Shown: positions 12,825-21,088 of the stretch, one piece after another
Layout: every line of letters begins with the position of its first letter
Numbering within the stretch: the first letter of the stretch is position 1
Virus record (IMG/VR): IMGVR_UViG_3300025120_000212
Location: 1-36,117 of that record
Length of the DNA: 36,117 nt
Reading direction: 5' to 3' (one strand)
Source of the DNA: a virus
Translations under genes and position numbers: made by a program
The notes under the pieces: generated by a model
What the model was told of the DNA's origin: nothing
What the model saw: the letters and a program-made list of their open reading frames with translations, nothing else
Database searches by the model: none

Positions 12825-13512
12825 TATTCCAATAATCCTTAATCCATACCTGAGGCTCAAATGTTGCCATTGGAGTTTCAATAGTTTCAGTAAAAGCTTG
12901 CTCTATGCTTGGGCGTCCATGAAATACCACGATAGCAACATCCTTGCTTGGTGGGTTTGGATACACATCATACTTATAAGACTTTAATTTGTTCCAATAT
13001 TTGTTCTGAAGAAGTGTTCTCTGGTATGGATTAATGACAGATGATAAGTATTCGCCATCACCTCTAAAGGTATCTACTACATTGTCATAGGATAGAACAA
13101 AGGTAGGCCATATAAAAGACACTGGAGTCGCACTCCATGCCATAACACCAGTTTGTAGAACGTTCTTTAAGTGCGGTTGATGAGCGTTAACGGCACCTAC
13201 ATCTTCGATACCCATAAACCATGATCTGTCTTCTAACAGCCAATCGATATTACTTGTGATGATAGTATCTAGGTCTAGGTAAACCATTCTCTCATTAGTA
13301 AACTGTGCTGGATCAAACAACTGTAGTTTATTCCACCACCCTTCGTATCCGGGCTTTAGTATTTTAGTTTCAATACCTTTAATACCCTTGTCAGAATAGC
13401 ACACAAACCTATGAGGTATTGTAGTGTTTCGTTCAACTGCCGCTTTCAAATTGTAAACATAATCTAAGGAAAACTTTGTTCCCCAATGCACACAGGCAAC
13501 TGTAACTGTCAT
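12817..13512 (-). CDS. GT-A fold glycosyltransferase with DxD motif
   Basis: The 231-residue protein has an N-terminal strand (TVACVHWGTKFS), GWWNKLQLF (58-66) and YLDLDTII (78-85). D80-x-D82 is the metal/nucleotide-sugar motif of GT-A enzymes. GVMAWS and the late IVVFHGRPS segment match the galactosyltransferase-like proteins often seen in marine phages. Donor and acceptor unknown. It is packed between two other glycan genes with no usable gap. Confidence 0.75.
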   Translation of the reverse strand: MTVTVACVHWGTKFSLDYVYNLKAAVERNTTIPHRFVCYSDKGIKGIETKILKPGYEGWWNKLQLFDPAQFTNERMVYLDLDTIITSNIDWLLEDRSWFMGIEDVGAVNAHQPHLKNVLQTGVMAWSATPVSFIWPTFVLSYDNVVDTFRGDGEYLSSVINPYQRTLLQNKYWNKLKSYKYDVYPNPPSKDVAIVVFHGRPSIEQAFTETIETPMATFEPQVWIKDYWNNE

Positions 13513-13513
13513 A

Positions 13514-14161
13514 TCAAACGTCCTCTATAATATAATCCTCAGAGTACATATGTTTCGCCAAGCATCCTTCAGTCTTTTGGATAGTTGAGAAACTTTCTCT
13601 GACCTCAACAGGCCAAGGATAGTACTCTTCTAAAAATGGAAAGGTATCTAGATTAAGAAATATGTCTGTCGGACTTGCTTCTAACCTAGCCCTCTCCACT
13701 AGTTGTTTTGCTCCCCTTGGATTTAACCTATAGGCGTGAGCACCGGGGAAGTATCTCTTGGAAGTTAATGGATTTGTTCCTAATGTGCTAGGTGTAATCC
13801 ACTTACCATAGGATGGCTTTCCAAGAGATATGCAACCATTATAACTCATTTCTGGGATGGGGTCAACTACTATTGCGTCATGCTCAAAGATAGTTGCTTC
13901 TTCGTTTGTTTCAGCCACCATCTGCCACAGGGAAAAGTGTGAACAGAAAGCCGCTCTAGCATTGTCTTCTCTAGAATACTTATTATTGTTGAAACCAATA
14001 TCGTTTATCTTTTGTTCTTTGATAAACTCCTTACAGTCTGATGGAATGTAAGCATCATAGTAGTCTACTTCTAAGTCAAACTTAGCGGCAGACTCTATAC
14101 ATTTAGTTGCGGCAATTAAAGAGTTGTCATTCTCACGAATAGTAATAACGAAATTTTTCAT
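13514..14161 (-). CDS. GT25-like glycosyltransferase
   Basis: The 215-residue protein shows the family layout: N-terminal strand NFVITIREND, YYDAYIP (34-40), REDNARAAFCSHFSLWQ (64-80) as the E/A..SH...W helix, then ATIFEHDAIVVDP (89-101) with the acidic EHDA motif. PGAHAYRLNPRGAKQL further on matches the typical G..AY.....A..L region. Sugar transfer from a nucleotide donor is expected; specificity cannot be read. One of five EHD-bearing paralogues in the window. Confidence 0.8.
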   Translation of the reverse strand: MKNFVITIRENDNSLIAATKCIESAAKFDLEVDYYDAYIPSDCKEFIKEQKINDIGFNNNKYSREDNARAAFCSHFSLWQMVAETNEEATIFEHDAIVVDPIPEMSYNGCISLGKPSYGKWITPSTLGTNPLTSKRYFPGAHAYRLNPRGAKQLVERARLEASPTDIFLNLDTFPFLEEYYPWPVEVRESFSTIQKTEGCLAKHMYSEDYIIEDV

Positions 14162-14163
14162 AG

Positions 14164-15012
14164 TTAACCTTGTGTCGTAGACTTTATACCTTGAAGTTCT
14201 GTTATAAACGGATACATTTGTTTTATTTGATTTGCGAATAGTTGTTTACACATCAATGCGTCATTAGGCCAAAGCCCAATATCTTGAATTTTTCGTAAAA
14301 GTTTTTGAGCCATTTTATTTGAAATATAATATGCTGAGTTTCCAGCAAGACCTTGAGGCGCATCTTTATTATCATCAACCCAAGGTGCATCAATAACTTT
14401 ATTTCCAGAAAATACAATTCCACTATTTTCAGATTCTTTTAAAACTTCATTATAATATATTGAGGATTTTCTAGTAGCACCTTTAGGATTATTCAAACCA
14501 ACAATCCCATAACTATTTAAAACATCATACTTGTCTGGTTGGTCTTTTTCTACGTTCTCGAAAGCATTAAACCTCTTTACGAACAAAGCATCATGTTCTA
14601 ATACAATGCTTGGAAACTGAGTAGCCAGACTAAACATCCAACATCTCATATGAGAAACCATACAAGATATAACTTTTTCTATATCATTAGCACCATAACC
14701 AGTTAGGTGTAGTCCAGTAGTCAAATCTATTCTTTTTTCACCTTTTTGAGGATACTTCCAATCTTTTTTTTCTAAGTTAAAAATTTTTAAGTCTCTTTTT
14801 AAAGTTTCTGGAGTAGTTGCTGGAACTATCACTGGTTGTAAATTACTATCGGTGTCTCTTATAGATTGTATTAGTCTTCTAGCACCAGCCGTAGACTCAG
14901 AATTATTAATATCGCATATAATATATGCTGGTATTTGGTGATGTTGATACCACTCCATTTTCGGGGGCGGTTGACTCTTATTTACATCATCCAGTATTTC
15001 TTTTAAAGACAT
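14164..15012 (-). CDS. GT25-like glycosyltransferase
   Basis: The 282-residue protein is the longest paralogue. Landmarks: IPAYIICDINNSES near the start, VISCMVSHMRCWMFS (114-128) as the SH...W helix, PSIVLEHDALFV (134-145) with EHDA, and APQGLAGNSAYYISNKMAQKLL near the C-terminus. An extra 70-residue region before the SH helix sets it apart from its neighbours. It follows the methyltransferase gene by 4 bp. Confidence 0.8.
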   Translation of the reverse strand: MSLKEILDDVNKSQPPPKMEWYQHHQIPAYIICDINNSESTAGARRLIQSIRDTDSNLQPVIVPATTPETLKRDLKIFNLEKKDWKYPQKGEKRIDLTTGLHLTGYGANDIEKVISCMVSHMRCWMFSLATQFPSIVLEHDALFVKRFNAFENVEKDQPDKYDVLNSYGIVGLNNPKGATRKSSIYYNEVLKESENSGIVFSGNKVIDAPWVDDNKDAPQGLAGNSAYYISNKMAQKLLRKIQDIGLWPNDALMCKQLFANQIKQMYPFITELQGIKSTTQG

Positions 15013-15016
15013 ATCT

Positions 15017-15592
15017 CTACCTTCTTTTTAAAACAGTGTATCCAACATTCTGTTCGTTTCTCTCAATTATTTCCCAAGGATAATCAAGACAGAAGTTCTG
15101 CATACAATCATAAAGCCTTGAATCTTTTTTACCATGTAGGATACTGGTATCATGGGCTATGATATATTTATAAGTATTTGAATGATGTAATCTTAACTCT
15201 TGTATCATATGTGTAGGATGATGTAATGAGTCAATCATTAGCATATCTGTTTTAGCAGTTGACTTCATACTAAGAGAACTTATCTCCATTACCTTTAAGT
15301 CTATATCATTTTCTTCAGCATACTTTTCAGCCAAAGGTTGTAGGAATAACTTGTATCTACTAGTATCAATATCAACTAATCGAACACTGCTTGGTTTACA
15401 CAATAAGGCTGTGGATGCTGTTCCACCCTGATGTGTACCCAACTCAGTGTAGGTGTCGCAATCAACCATATACTTTTTGATAGCATCATGTATCCCACAA
15501 TAGTATTCACCATGTGCCTCTTCTTGCTGACGTATGATCTCTTTGTTAAATTCTTCTACAGATTTTACGTGACCTAGTTCTGAATTAATCAT
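15017..15592 (-). CDS. class I methyltransferase (Methyltransf_24 / CmcI-like)
   Basis: The 191-residue protein has TYTELGTHQGGTAS (47-60) as SAM-binding motif I, VRLVDID (70-76) as the acidic strand, DMLMIDSLHHPTHM (116-129) and IIAHDTS (144-150). This order (LG..GGS, D.D, D.L.ID..H, HD) fits the Methyltransf_24 and cephalosporin-hydroxylase-like group, whose members often modify sugars. I choose the ATG at 15592, which has TGGA upstream and overlaps the epimerase stop by 8 bp; the longer frame begins inside the epimerase gene. Confidence 0.75.
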   Translation of the reverse strand: MINSELGHVKSVEEFNKEIIRQQEEAHGEYYCGIHDAIKKYMVDCDTYTELGTHQGGTASTALLCKPSSVRLVDIDTSRYKLFLQPLAEKYAEENDIDLKVMEISSLSMKSTAKTDMLMIDSLHHPTHMIQELRLHHSNTYKYIIAHDTSILHGKKDSRLYDCMQNFCLDYPWEIIERNEQNVGYTVLKRR

Positions 15593-16535
15593 GATTTTTT
15601 CCAAAGTAGTTTCTATACCATTGAATGAAGTTACCAACTCCTTGTTCCATTGGTGTTGTAGACTTATAACCTAGTTTCTCAATCTTAGTAGTGTCTGACC
15701 AAGTTTCTTGTGCATCCGCTGGGTGTAATGGTCTTAGCACTTTCTCTGCTTTTTTATCTAGGTTCTTTTCAATCTCATAGATGAAATCCATTAAGTTGAC
15801 TTGTCTACCATTACCAATACAATAGGTTTCTCTGTTAGTCATGTTCTGAGATACTAACCAGATCCCCTGCACGATATCGTCAATATATGTGAAGTCTCGC
15901 TTCATGTCTCCATTATTAAAAACTTCTATAGCATTGTCTGCCAAGATGTTTTTAGTGAAGTCAAACAGAGCCATATCAGGTCTACCCCAAGGTCCATACA
16001 CAGTGAAGAACCTTAGGCACACTGCGTTAGCAATCTTAGATATATTGAACATATCCTCTGTGGTCTGCTTGGTGTATCCATACGGACTTAGTTGTGGTCC
16101 TAACTTTACATCAGGAGACCAAGGTAGAGGATTGCCATGCATAACGCAACTGGTAGAAGCAAACATAACATCAGGTATGTTTGCCTCTTCGCAAGCTTTA
16201 ATAAGGTTGTTAGTGCCTGTGATATTGTTATCGATGTATTCATCAGCGTGATCCATAGAATATCGCACACCAGCCATAGCCGCTAAGTGTAGAACGAGAG
16301 TTGGAGCAAGATTGCCTACAAGTAAAGACATAGAAGTGGCATCACGTAGATCTCCTTCGTGTACGGTTATACCATACTCATTCTTTAGATGCATCGCTCT
16401 ATCGTATTTTAGTTCTGGATCATAGTAGTCGTTGAAGTTATCAAAACCACAGACCTCATAGCCTTCTTTTTTAAACCTGATAGCAGTGTGAAATCCAATA
16501 AACCCTGCCATGCCTGTGATCATAATCTTTTTCAT
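15585..16535 (-). CDS. NAD-dependent sugar epimerase, UDP-glucuronate 4-epimerase-like
   Basis: The 316-residue enzyme is a short-chain dehydrogenase-type sugar epimerase. It has GMAGFIG (8-14) for NAD, DNFNDYYDP (32-40), HLAAMAGVRYS (83-93), catalytic S129 and Y152xxxK156, RFFTVYGPWGRPDMA (175-189) and MKRDFTYIDDIV (211-222). The last two blocks are typical of UDP-glucuronate 4-epimerases, which make UDP-galacturonate. It would supply an unusual donor sugar to the surrounding transferases. ATG overlaps the stop of the upstream gene (ATGA). Confidence 0.9.
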   Translation of the reverse strand: MKKIMITGMAGFIGFHTAIRFKKEGYEVCGFDNFNDYYDPELKYDRAMHLKNEYGITVHEGDLRDATSMSLLVGNLAPTLVLHLAAMAGVRYSMDHADEYIDNNITGTNNLIKACEEANIPDVMFASTSCVMHGNPLPWSPDVKLGPQLSPYGYTKQTTEDMFNISKIANAVCLRFFTVYGPWGRPDMALFDFTKNILADNAIEVFNNGDMKRDFTYIDDIVQGIWLVSQNMTNRETYCIGNGRQVNLMDFIYEIEKNLDKKAEKVLRPLHPADAQETWSDTTKIEKLGYKSTTPMEQGVGNFIQWYRNYFGKNHD

Positions 16536-17098
16536 TTAGCTATCCCACAAATAAATATTACGCCACCGTGTTGTATACCATCTCTCCAGATCTCTTCAAC
16601 AATCATTCCTTTATCTCCAATCAATGATGATATTTCTTTGTTAGTAGCATCCAAAGGATCTTGACGGTGACCTCTACTACTTCTTTCAGAATACTCCAAG
16701 AATATTTTTCCTTGAGGATTAAGTTGATCTCTCCACGTAGTAATAGTTTTTTCTGGATCTATAGTATGATCAAATGAGTTGGAGTATATAATATCAGCCT
16801 TACCAATCCACTTCTCTACGGGAAATGTAAAGTCGTGGTGTAGTGTCATAGGAAACTGTGTTGCGGTCTCACTGATCTCTGTCCCGATAATATAAGCATT
16901 AGGACAGTTATCTTTAAAGTATTGCTGTTCCGTTCCATTCCTAGTCCCATGACATATTATAAAAGCGGGATAAGGCTTGTGTTCACAAATCCTTTTTATA
17001 GTATGAGGCTTTACATATCTCCACGTAAGTTTCTCTTTATTGGTCCAAGTCTGTGCTTCTACATAATCATCGTAGTCTTCATACTCATAAACTCTCAT
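16532..17098 (-). CDS. class I SAM-dependent methyltransferase
   Basis: The 188-residue protein has AFIICHGTRNGTE (45-57) as a phage-style motif I, AYIIGTEIS (68-76) as the motif II strand, a DF (89-90) after the second strand, and ADIIYSNSFDH (101-111) as motif IV with a DH instead of the usual EH. GKIFLEYSE follows. It is likely to methylate a sugar or another small group in this operon. The start overlaps the preceding stop as TAATG. Confidence 0.75.
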   Translation of the reverse strand: MRVYEYEDYDDYVEAQTWTNKEKLTWRYVKPHTIKRICEHKPYPAFIICHGTRNGTEQQYFKDNCPNAYIIGTEISETATQFPMTLHHDFTFPVEKWIGKADIIYSNSFDHTIDPEKTITTWRDQLNPQGKIFLEYSERSSRGHRQDPLDATNKEISSLIGDKGMIVEEIWRDGIQHGGVIFICGIAK

Positions 17099-17775
17099 TA
17101 AAAGTAAACTCCTGATGTGGTCTTAGGAATATATTCTAGTTCAGTCTTCAAAGCACCACGATGTGTATCCCATTGGCTTTCGTCTAAAGCATTACCACCG
17201 ACAACAGCATTGCCAGTTTTATATGGGGTTATCTTTATTTCCTCGTATGAGTTTATATATCTATTCATATTATCATGCCCTGCGAATCCTATCTTATCAT
17301 ATATCGCATTATATTTCAAGGCATATGTTGGATTACAAGTATAGCCATGTGTGGCCTGTTCTCTGGCACACAGGTTAACAACTCTAGAAGTATATGGTTG
17401 ATTTAAGTCTAAAGGTCTTCCAACAATAGCATCGTGTTCTAATACTATGGCAGTATGTCCTTTATCTATAATCTTCTTACGAACCTGATAATGACTCATA
17501 GTCATACATTGTTGCATAACAATCATTCGGTTTTCTATTTCTTTGGTAGGTTCTTTACCCGCCTTTCTTCTGTAGTTGCCAAGAAGTCTTTCTCTATAGT
17601 CCTCTCTCACTTCCCACATAGGGTAAAACTCTTCTAGAGTGTAAGGAGTGATGGCATCAAATAATATAGGGTTGACATTGTTTGCTTTACAAGTATCATA
17701 CGCCCTTTGAGTAAGCTTCTTAATCTTATCAGTGCCAAAAGTATTAATGGTTGTTATGATATAAGCATCAAACAT
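17098..17775 (-). CDS. GT25-like glycosyltransferase
   Basis: A 225-residue protein starting MFDAYIITTINTFG. PILFDAITPYT (36-46) is followed by MIVMQQCMTMSHYQVRKK (84-101) as the SH helix and HTAIVLEHDAIVGRP (107-121) with EHDA. A central insertion of charged residues (about 60-83) is specific to this copy. I choose the ATG at 17775, which shares bases with the TAA of 17775-18587 (TAATG); the longer frame starts inside that gene. Confidence 0.8.
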   Translation of the reverse strand: MFDAYIITTINTFGTDKIKKLTQRAYDTCKANNVNPILFDAITPYTLEEFYPMWEVREDYRERLLGNYRRKAGKEPTKEIENRMIVMQQCMTMSHYQVRKKIIDKGHTAIVLEHDAIVGRPLDLNQPYTSRVVNLCAREQATHGYTCNPTYALKYNAIYDKIGFAGHDNMNRYINSYEEIKITPYKTGNAVVGGNALDESQWDTHRGALKTELEYIPKTTSGVYF

Positions 17776-18587
17776 TATGGGAGATCCCACTCGCTTTGTG
17801 GTTTGTTAACGATAGTGTAATGCCATGGACCGTTGTGGTTGTCTGCGTTCCTGAGTTGTACGTGGCAAAGCTTTGCTTCTCTATCATCTCTACCATCATA
17901 TACGGGTCTAGGAGTCACATCAGAGTTACCAGCATAATGAATGTAGGTATTCCAGCCATGATCCATTTCGGTTATATCCATGTCAGCAATGAACATCATA
18001 GCATGAAGATAGTTCTGATCGATCTGGTAAAATCTAGGAAGGGATGTGCCTCTCATATAGTCTATGTATTCTTGAAACGGCACGAACCCTTTACGTGCCT
18101 TCTCTCTACCCTCAGGTGAATACATTACAACACCAGTATTAAAGATCTTCATATCACCATTATCGTTCAATGGCATATCTACTTTATATTTGGTTTTAAG
18201 ATAACTGTTCCAAAGCTTGTCTGTCTTGTTATTGAAGATGCCCTCGCCTCTTCCTCTGGTTATCTCTTTATGCTCTTCTCTACAGATACCAATATCGCCA
18301 ATCTTCTGATCAAAGATACTTTCTTTTAAACAGTCTACTGAGAATACATCTGTATCCGCAAATAGAATGTTGTCATACTCTTCAAACCTTTCTGCCCATA
18401 TAGGTTCAAAGGCATTATAGTATGTTGGAATGTCGCAATACATCTGCGCCCAATAAGGATCTGTTTTAAAAATATACTCAGCACCAATACGATCAGCATA
18501 GTTCTTCATGTTCTCTACGCCGTACTTGACTGCCTCACCGGGTTTGCCTAGCCAATACTGATATATTAAGTTCTTCTTTTTTACCAT
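17775..18587 (-). CDS. GT-A (GT8-like) glycosyltransferase
   Basis: The 270-residue protein begins with LIYQYWLG and a MKNYADRIGAEY segment (27-38), then NILFADTDVFS (73-83) with the D78-x-D80 metal motif, FNTGVVMYS, QIDQNYL and a late HVQLRN. Its N-terminus resembles that of 19177-19980 (LIYQ..., YADRIGA.Y), so the two look like paralogues. Overlaps both neighbours by a few bases. Confidence 0.75.
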   Translation of the reverse strand: MVKKKNLIYQYWLGKPGEAVKYGVENMKNYADRIGAEYIFKTDPYWAQMYCDIPTYYNAFEPIWAERFEEYDNILFADTDVFSVDCLKESIFDQKIGDIGICREEHKEITRGRGEGIFNNKTDKLWNSYLKTKYKVDMPLNDNGDMKIFNTGVVMYSPEGREKARKGFVPFQEYIDYMRGTSLPRFYQIDQNYLHAMMFIADMDITEMDHGWNTYIHYAGNSDVTPRPVYDGRDDREAKLCHVQLRNADNHNGPWHYTIVNKPQSEWDLP

Positions 18588-19180
18588 GGTCGATTTGCCT
18601 CTATCACTGCCGAATGAAATGCCCTCACTTGACCTACTGTATCAATGTTCTGAAACTCAGGCAATCCACTTTCCTGATATTTCTTTTCCTTTACATTAAT
18701 ATACCCTATTTCTTTCATTGTGTCAACAAGTTCTTTCTTACTCCAGATGTGCTTGTGCTCTCCATTCTGCCATAATATACCTTCTGCACATTGATCTTGT
18801 ATTCGCATATTCTCTGTTTCCTTGGGAGCAAAGTTATGCTTCTTTACATAGATGTTATAATAATGTTGAACCCACTCATGATTACTTAAGTCTTCTTCTT
18901 GGCGTAACCACTTAACAAACTCCATAGGGGGCCAAACAGTTCTGATAGTTCCAAGAGGTTTCATTACACGTAACATCTCTTTTAGAAAGTTAATGCCTTC
19001 ATCCTTGGTCAAATGCTCTATGAAGTGTTCGTTATAAACTCCACTATAGGTCTGATCATCTACACCCTTCATAGGGAGATCTGTCATATCGTAGACCATA
19101 ACTCCCTGCATCTTTACATCACGAACAGCATCCCAATTTAATCCACGTTGTTTGGAACCAGCGATCTCTAGAAATCTCAT
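18581..19180 (-). CDS. class I SAM methyltransferase, COG4627-like
   Basis: The 199-residue protein has LEIAGSKQRGLNWDAV (4-19) where COG4627 proteins have LHLG.G....GW.NVD, then YDMTDLPM (30-37), GVYNEHFIEHL (47-57) and MLRVMKPLGTIRTVWPP (69-85). All match the small methyltransferases often found with sugar-biosynthesis genes. Motif I is degenerate. The start overlaps the upstream stop (ATGA). Confidence 0.75.
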   Translation of the reverse strand: MRFLEIAGSKQRGLNWDAVRDVKMQGVMVYDMTDLPMKGVDDQTYSGVYNEHFIEHLTKDEGINFLKEMLRVMKPLGTIRTVWPPMEFVKWLRQEEDLSNHEWVQHYYNIYVKKHNFAPKETENMRIQDQCAEGILWQNGEHKHIWSKKELVDTMKEIGYINVKEKKYQESGLPEFQNIDTVGQVRAFHSAVIEANRPW

Positions 19181-19980
19181 CGCATATCCTTTATGTTTAC
19201 TAACTTGGCAAGTTCTTCAATGTTCTCTCCTTCCATGGGCAGAACAGTTTTGTGGAAGAAATGTATGAAGTGTGCTTCTTGAAGTTTATCATTAGGAACG
19301 GCATTATACAAACCATTCCATTTCCAATCCAAATGCTTAAGACGCATCTTCTCTTCTCGAACCCAAGTGTTAAGAAGTGTCTGATCTGTTGACCACTTCC
19401 ATGGACCTAGACCATCAATGAATGGTTTGAACCTTGGTCTACGTAAGAACTGTGCTGGTGTTTCTCCGTTAAGGAAATCGCCCATAGACTTATTCATTAA
19501 CATCATACCCATGTTAAAGAACTCTGCGCCATGCTTGTTCCACTTCCAATCAACATTCTTGATTGTTTGATACTGCATACGAGAGTAGTTTGTGATCTTC
19601 TGTAGATACTGATCGTTCAATGGCATCTGACGTTCTATAACACCAGCGAAGTCATAGTCACTACTGATCTCATCAAAGATGTTTGGTGCTGTTTCTCTGA
19701 TGTAGATATCACCGTCAATCAATGCTATCTTGTCATAGGATCTGAAGTATGCAAAGGCATTCTCTTTCTCATAGATGGGAAGGAACCCGCCATACTTACC
19801 ATAGGATTCAGTTGATCTATTTGTTTGGAAAATGTCAGGCTTAATCATAAGAATAGGATGCCGCTGAACAACATAGTCAGCCCCTATTCTATCAGCATAT
19901 GCCTTAACTGATGCAGTACAAAAGTCGTAAAGTTTCTTACGCTTGCCCGTGTATACTTGGTATATCAATGTTTTCATCAT
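19177..19980 (-). CDS. GT-A (GT8-like) glycosyltransferase
   Basis: The 267-residue protein has an N-terminal strand TLIYQVYTGKR, VKAYADRIGADY (25-36), DKIALIDGDIYI (83-94) with D89-x-D91, FFNMGMMLMN, STDQTLLNTW and HFIHFFHK near the end, the last probably a metal-binding His region. It is a paralogue of 17775-18587. The first 44 bp overlap the end of 19937-20566. Confidence 0.75.
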   Translation of the reverse strand: MMKTLIYQVYTGKRKKLYDFCTASVKAYADRIGADYVVQRHPILMIKPDIFQTNRSTESYGKYGGFLPIYEKENAFAYFRSYDKIALIDGDIYIRETAPNIFDEISSDYDFAGVIERQMPLNDQYLQKITNYSRMQYQTIKNVDWKWNKHGAEFFNMGMMLMNKSMGDFLNGETPAQFLRRPRFKPFIDGLGPWKWSTDQTLLNTWVREEKMRLKHLDWKWNGLYNAVPNDKLQEAHFIHFFHKTVLPMEGENIEELAKLVNIKDMR

Positions 19981-20566
19981 CTAAACCTATAAAATTTCTT
20001 TTTGGAGATTGGTGATCAATGGTATTTAGTCCATCAAAACAAATCTGATTTATATAAAAGTAGTCTTTCATTTTTTGCTGTGCTCTAGAGTTTAATATAT
20101 CTGCAATAAACCCATCACTATTAATATTTATTTCTCTGCTAACAGCATTAGCAACTAATCTTTCTGCAACTGGTGGTGTTAAATAGTAACCAGATCCAAC
20201 AGTCATATTATTAGATTCAGAACTATATGAAAGAAACTTGTATCCTTCTTTAGTCATGTCAGGTAATGGCTTCATAAGTTTTGAGTCATGCTCTACTATA
20301 GTAAGTGAGCCTTCTCTAACACACTTACACCATAAATCGAAGTGGCTATACCAAACTGATTTTTCAGTAGAGGTAAAAGGTCTTTGCTCTCTTCCCTTTG
20401 TTTTAATACCAAATGTTAGTTGGTTTCTATATACTAAATCTTTTGGAGTTGTCGCTTCATGCAGTTTAGGAGTTATGCCGTGGTTTTTCCAAGACCCTAT
20501 AAATTCTCTAACATACATTTGAGAAATAGGATGATTAGACATAGCAATCATATAAACAGGTTTCAT
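19937..20566 (-). CDS. GT25-like glycosyltransferase
   Basis: The 209-residue protein shows LTFG (50-53), FTSTEKSVWYSHFDLWCKC (64-82) and LTIVEHDSKLM (88-98) in the same order as the product of 85-732, its closest paralogue here. GSGYYLTPPVAERL corresponds to the usual G..AY.....A..L block. The donor is unknown. AT content is high even for this window, as in its upstream neighbour. Confidence 0.8.
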   Translation of the reverse strand: MKPVYMIAMSNHPISQMYVREFIGSWKNHGITPKLHEATTPKDLVYRNQLTFGIKTKGREQRPFTSTEKSVWYSHFDLWCKCVREGSLTIVEHDSKLMKPLPDMTKEGYKFLSYSSESNNMTVGSGYYLTPPVAERLVANAVSREININSDGFIADILNSRAQQKMKDYFYINQICFDGLNTIDHQSPKRNFIGLDDENIDIPSIHGQA

Positions 20567-20569
20567 TTA

Positions 20570-21088
20570 TTAAATATTTAAATCGAAACGATGTTTACCA
20601 ATAAGGTGCAGACGATCTGCGGGAGCTTTAAAAATATCATTACTTTTATCTAAAATACTTTGCGCTCCAATATGATCCATTATATGAAAATAATCAGTAT
20701 CTATTGTATTTTTTGGATCACCAGAATGAAGTTTTCTTTTATTTAATAATATGGATTTTGGTATATCATTTCTTAACTGACTTACACTAGAAAAAGCTAT
20801 TATAAAATGTTTTTCTAACTTTCTTGCTTTTAATAAAACTGACCAGTATGCATACCATTGAAGAACACCGTTCAAGCCAACGTCTTTTTCTCTCACATCT
20901 AATTTAAATCCCATATCATTATTTTCTATTTTATTAATTGTTGGGTAGTACTGTATAGTTGGAGCATATCCAAACACCCTAAACTCTGCGACTAGTTTCT
21001 GTTTGGCTCTTATATGAGAATCTTTGTTTGCAGATGTTAAAATAAACACCCTAGTATCTTTAGGTAAGTAAAAAGGATCTTCTATCAT
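20570..21088 (-). CDS. degenerate GT25-like protein lacking the acidic motif
   Basis: The 172-residue protein has the outline of the GT25-like copies: N-terminal strand TRVFILTSANKD, a helix GVLQWYAYWSVLLKARK (74-90) in the place of the S-H...W helix, then HFIIAFSSVSQL (94-105) where the others have an EHD. The metal/donor residues are therefore absent, and the C-terminal region is short. It could be a catalytically inactive partner or a decaying copy. Starts by ATGA overlap with the radical SAM gene. Confidence 0.45.
   Translation of the reverse strand: MIEDPFYLPKDTRVFILTSANKDSHIRAKQKLVAEFRVFGYAPTIQYYPTINKIENNDMGFKLDVREKDVGLNGVLQWYAYWSVLLKARKLEKHFIIAFSSVSQLRNDIPKSILLNKRKLHSGDPKNTIDTDYFHIMDHIGAQSILDKSNDIFKAPADRLHLIGKHRFDLNI

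Noticed and set aside
15165-15172. TATAAATA on the minus strand inside the methyltransferase gene 15017-15592
   Set aside because: About 150 bp from the next start and in coding sequence; not listed as a promoter, though it could be tested.
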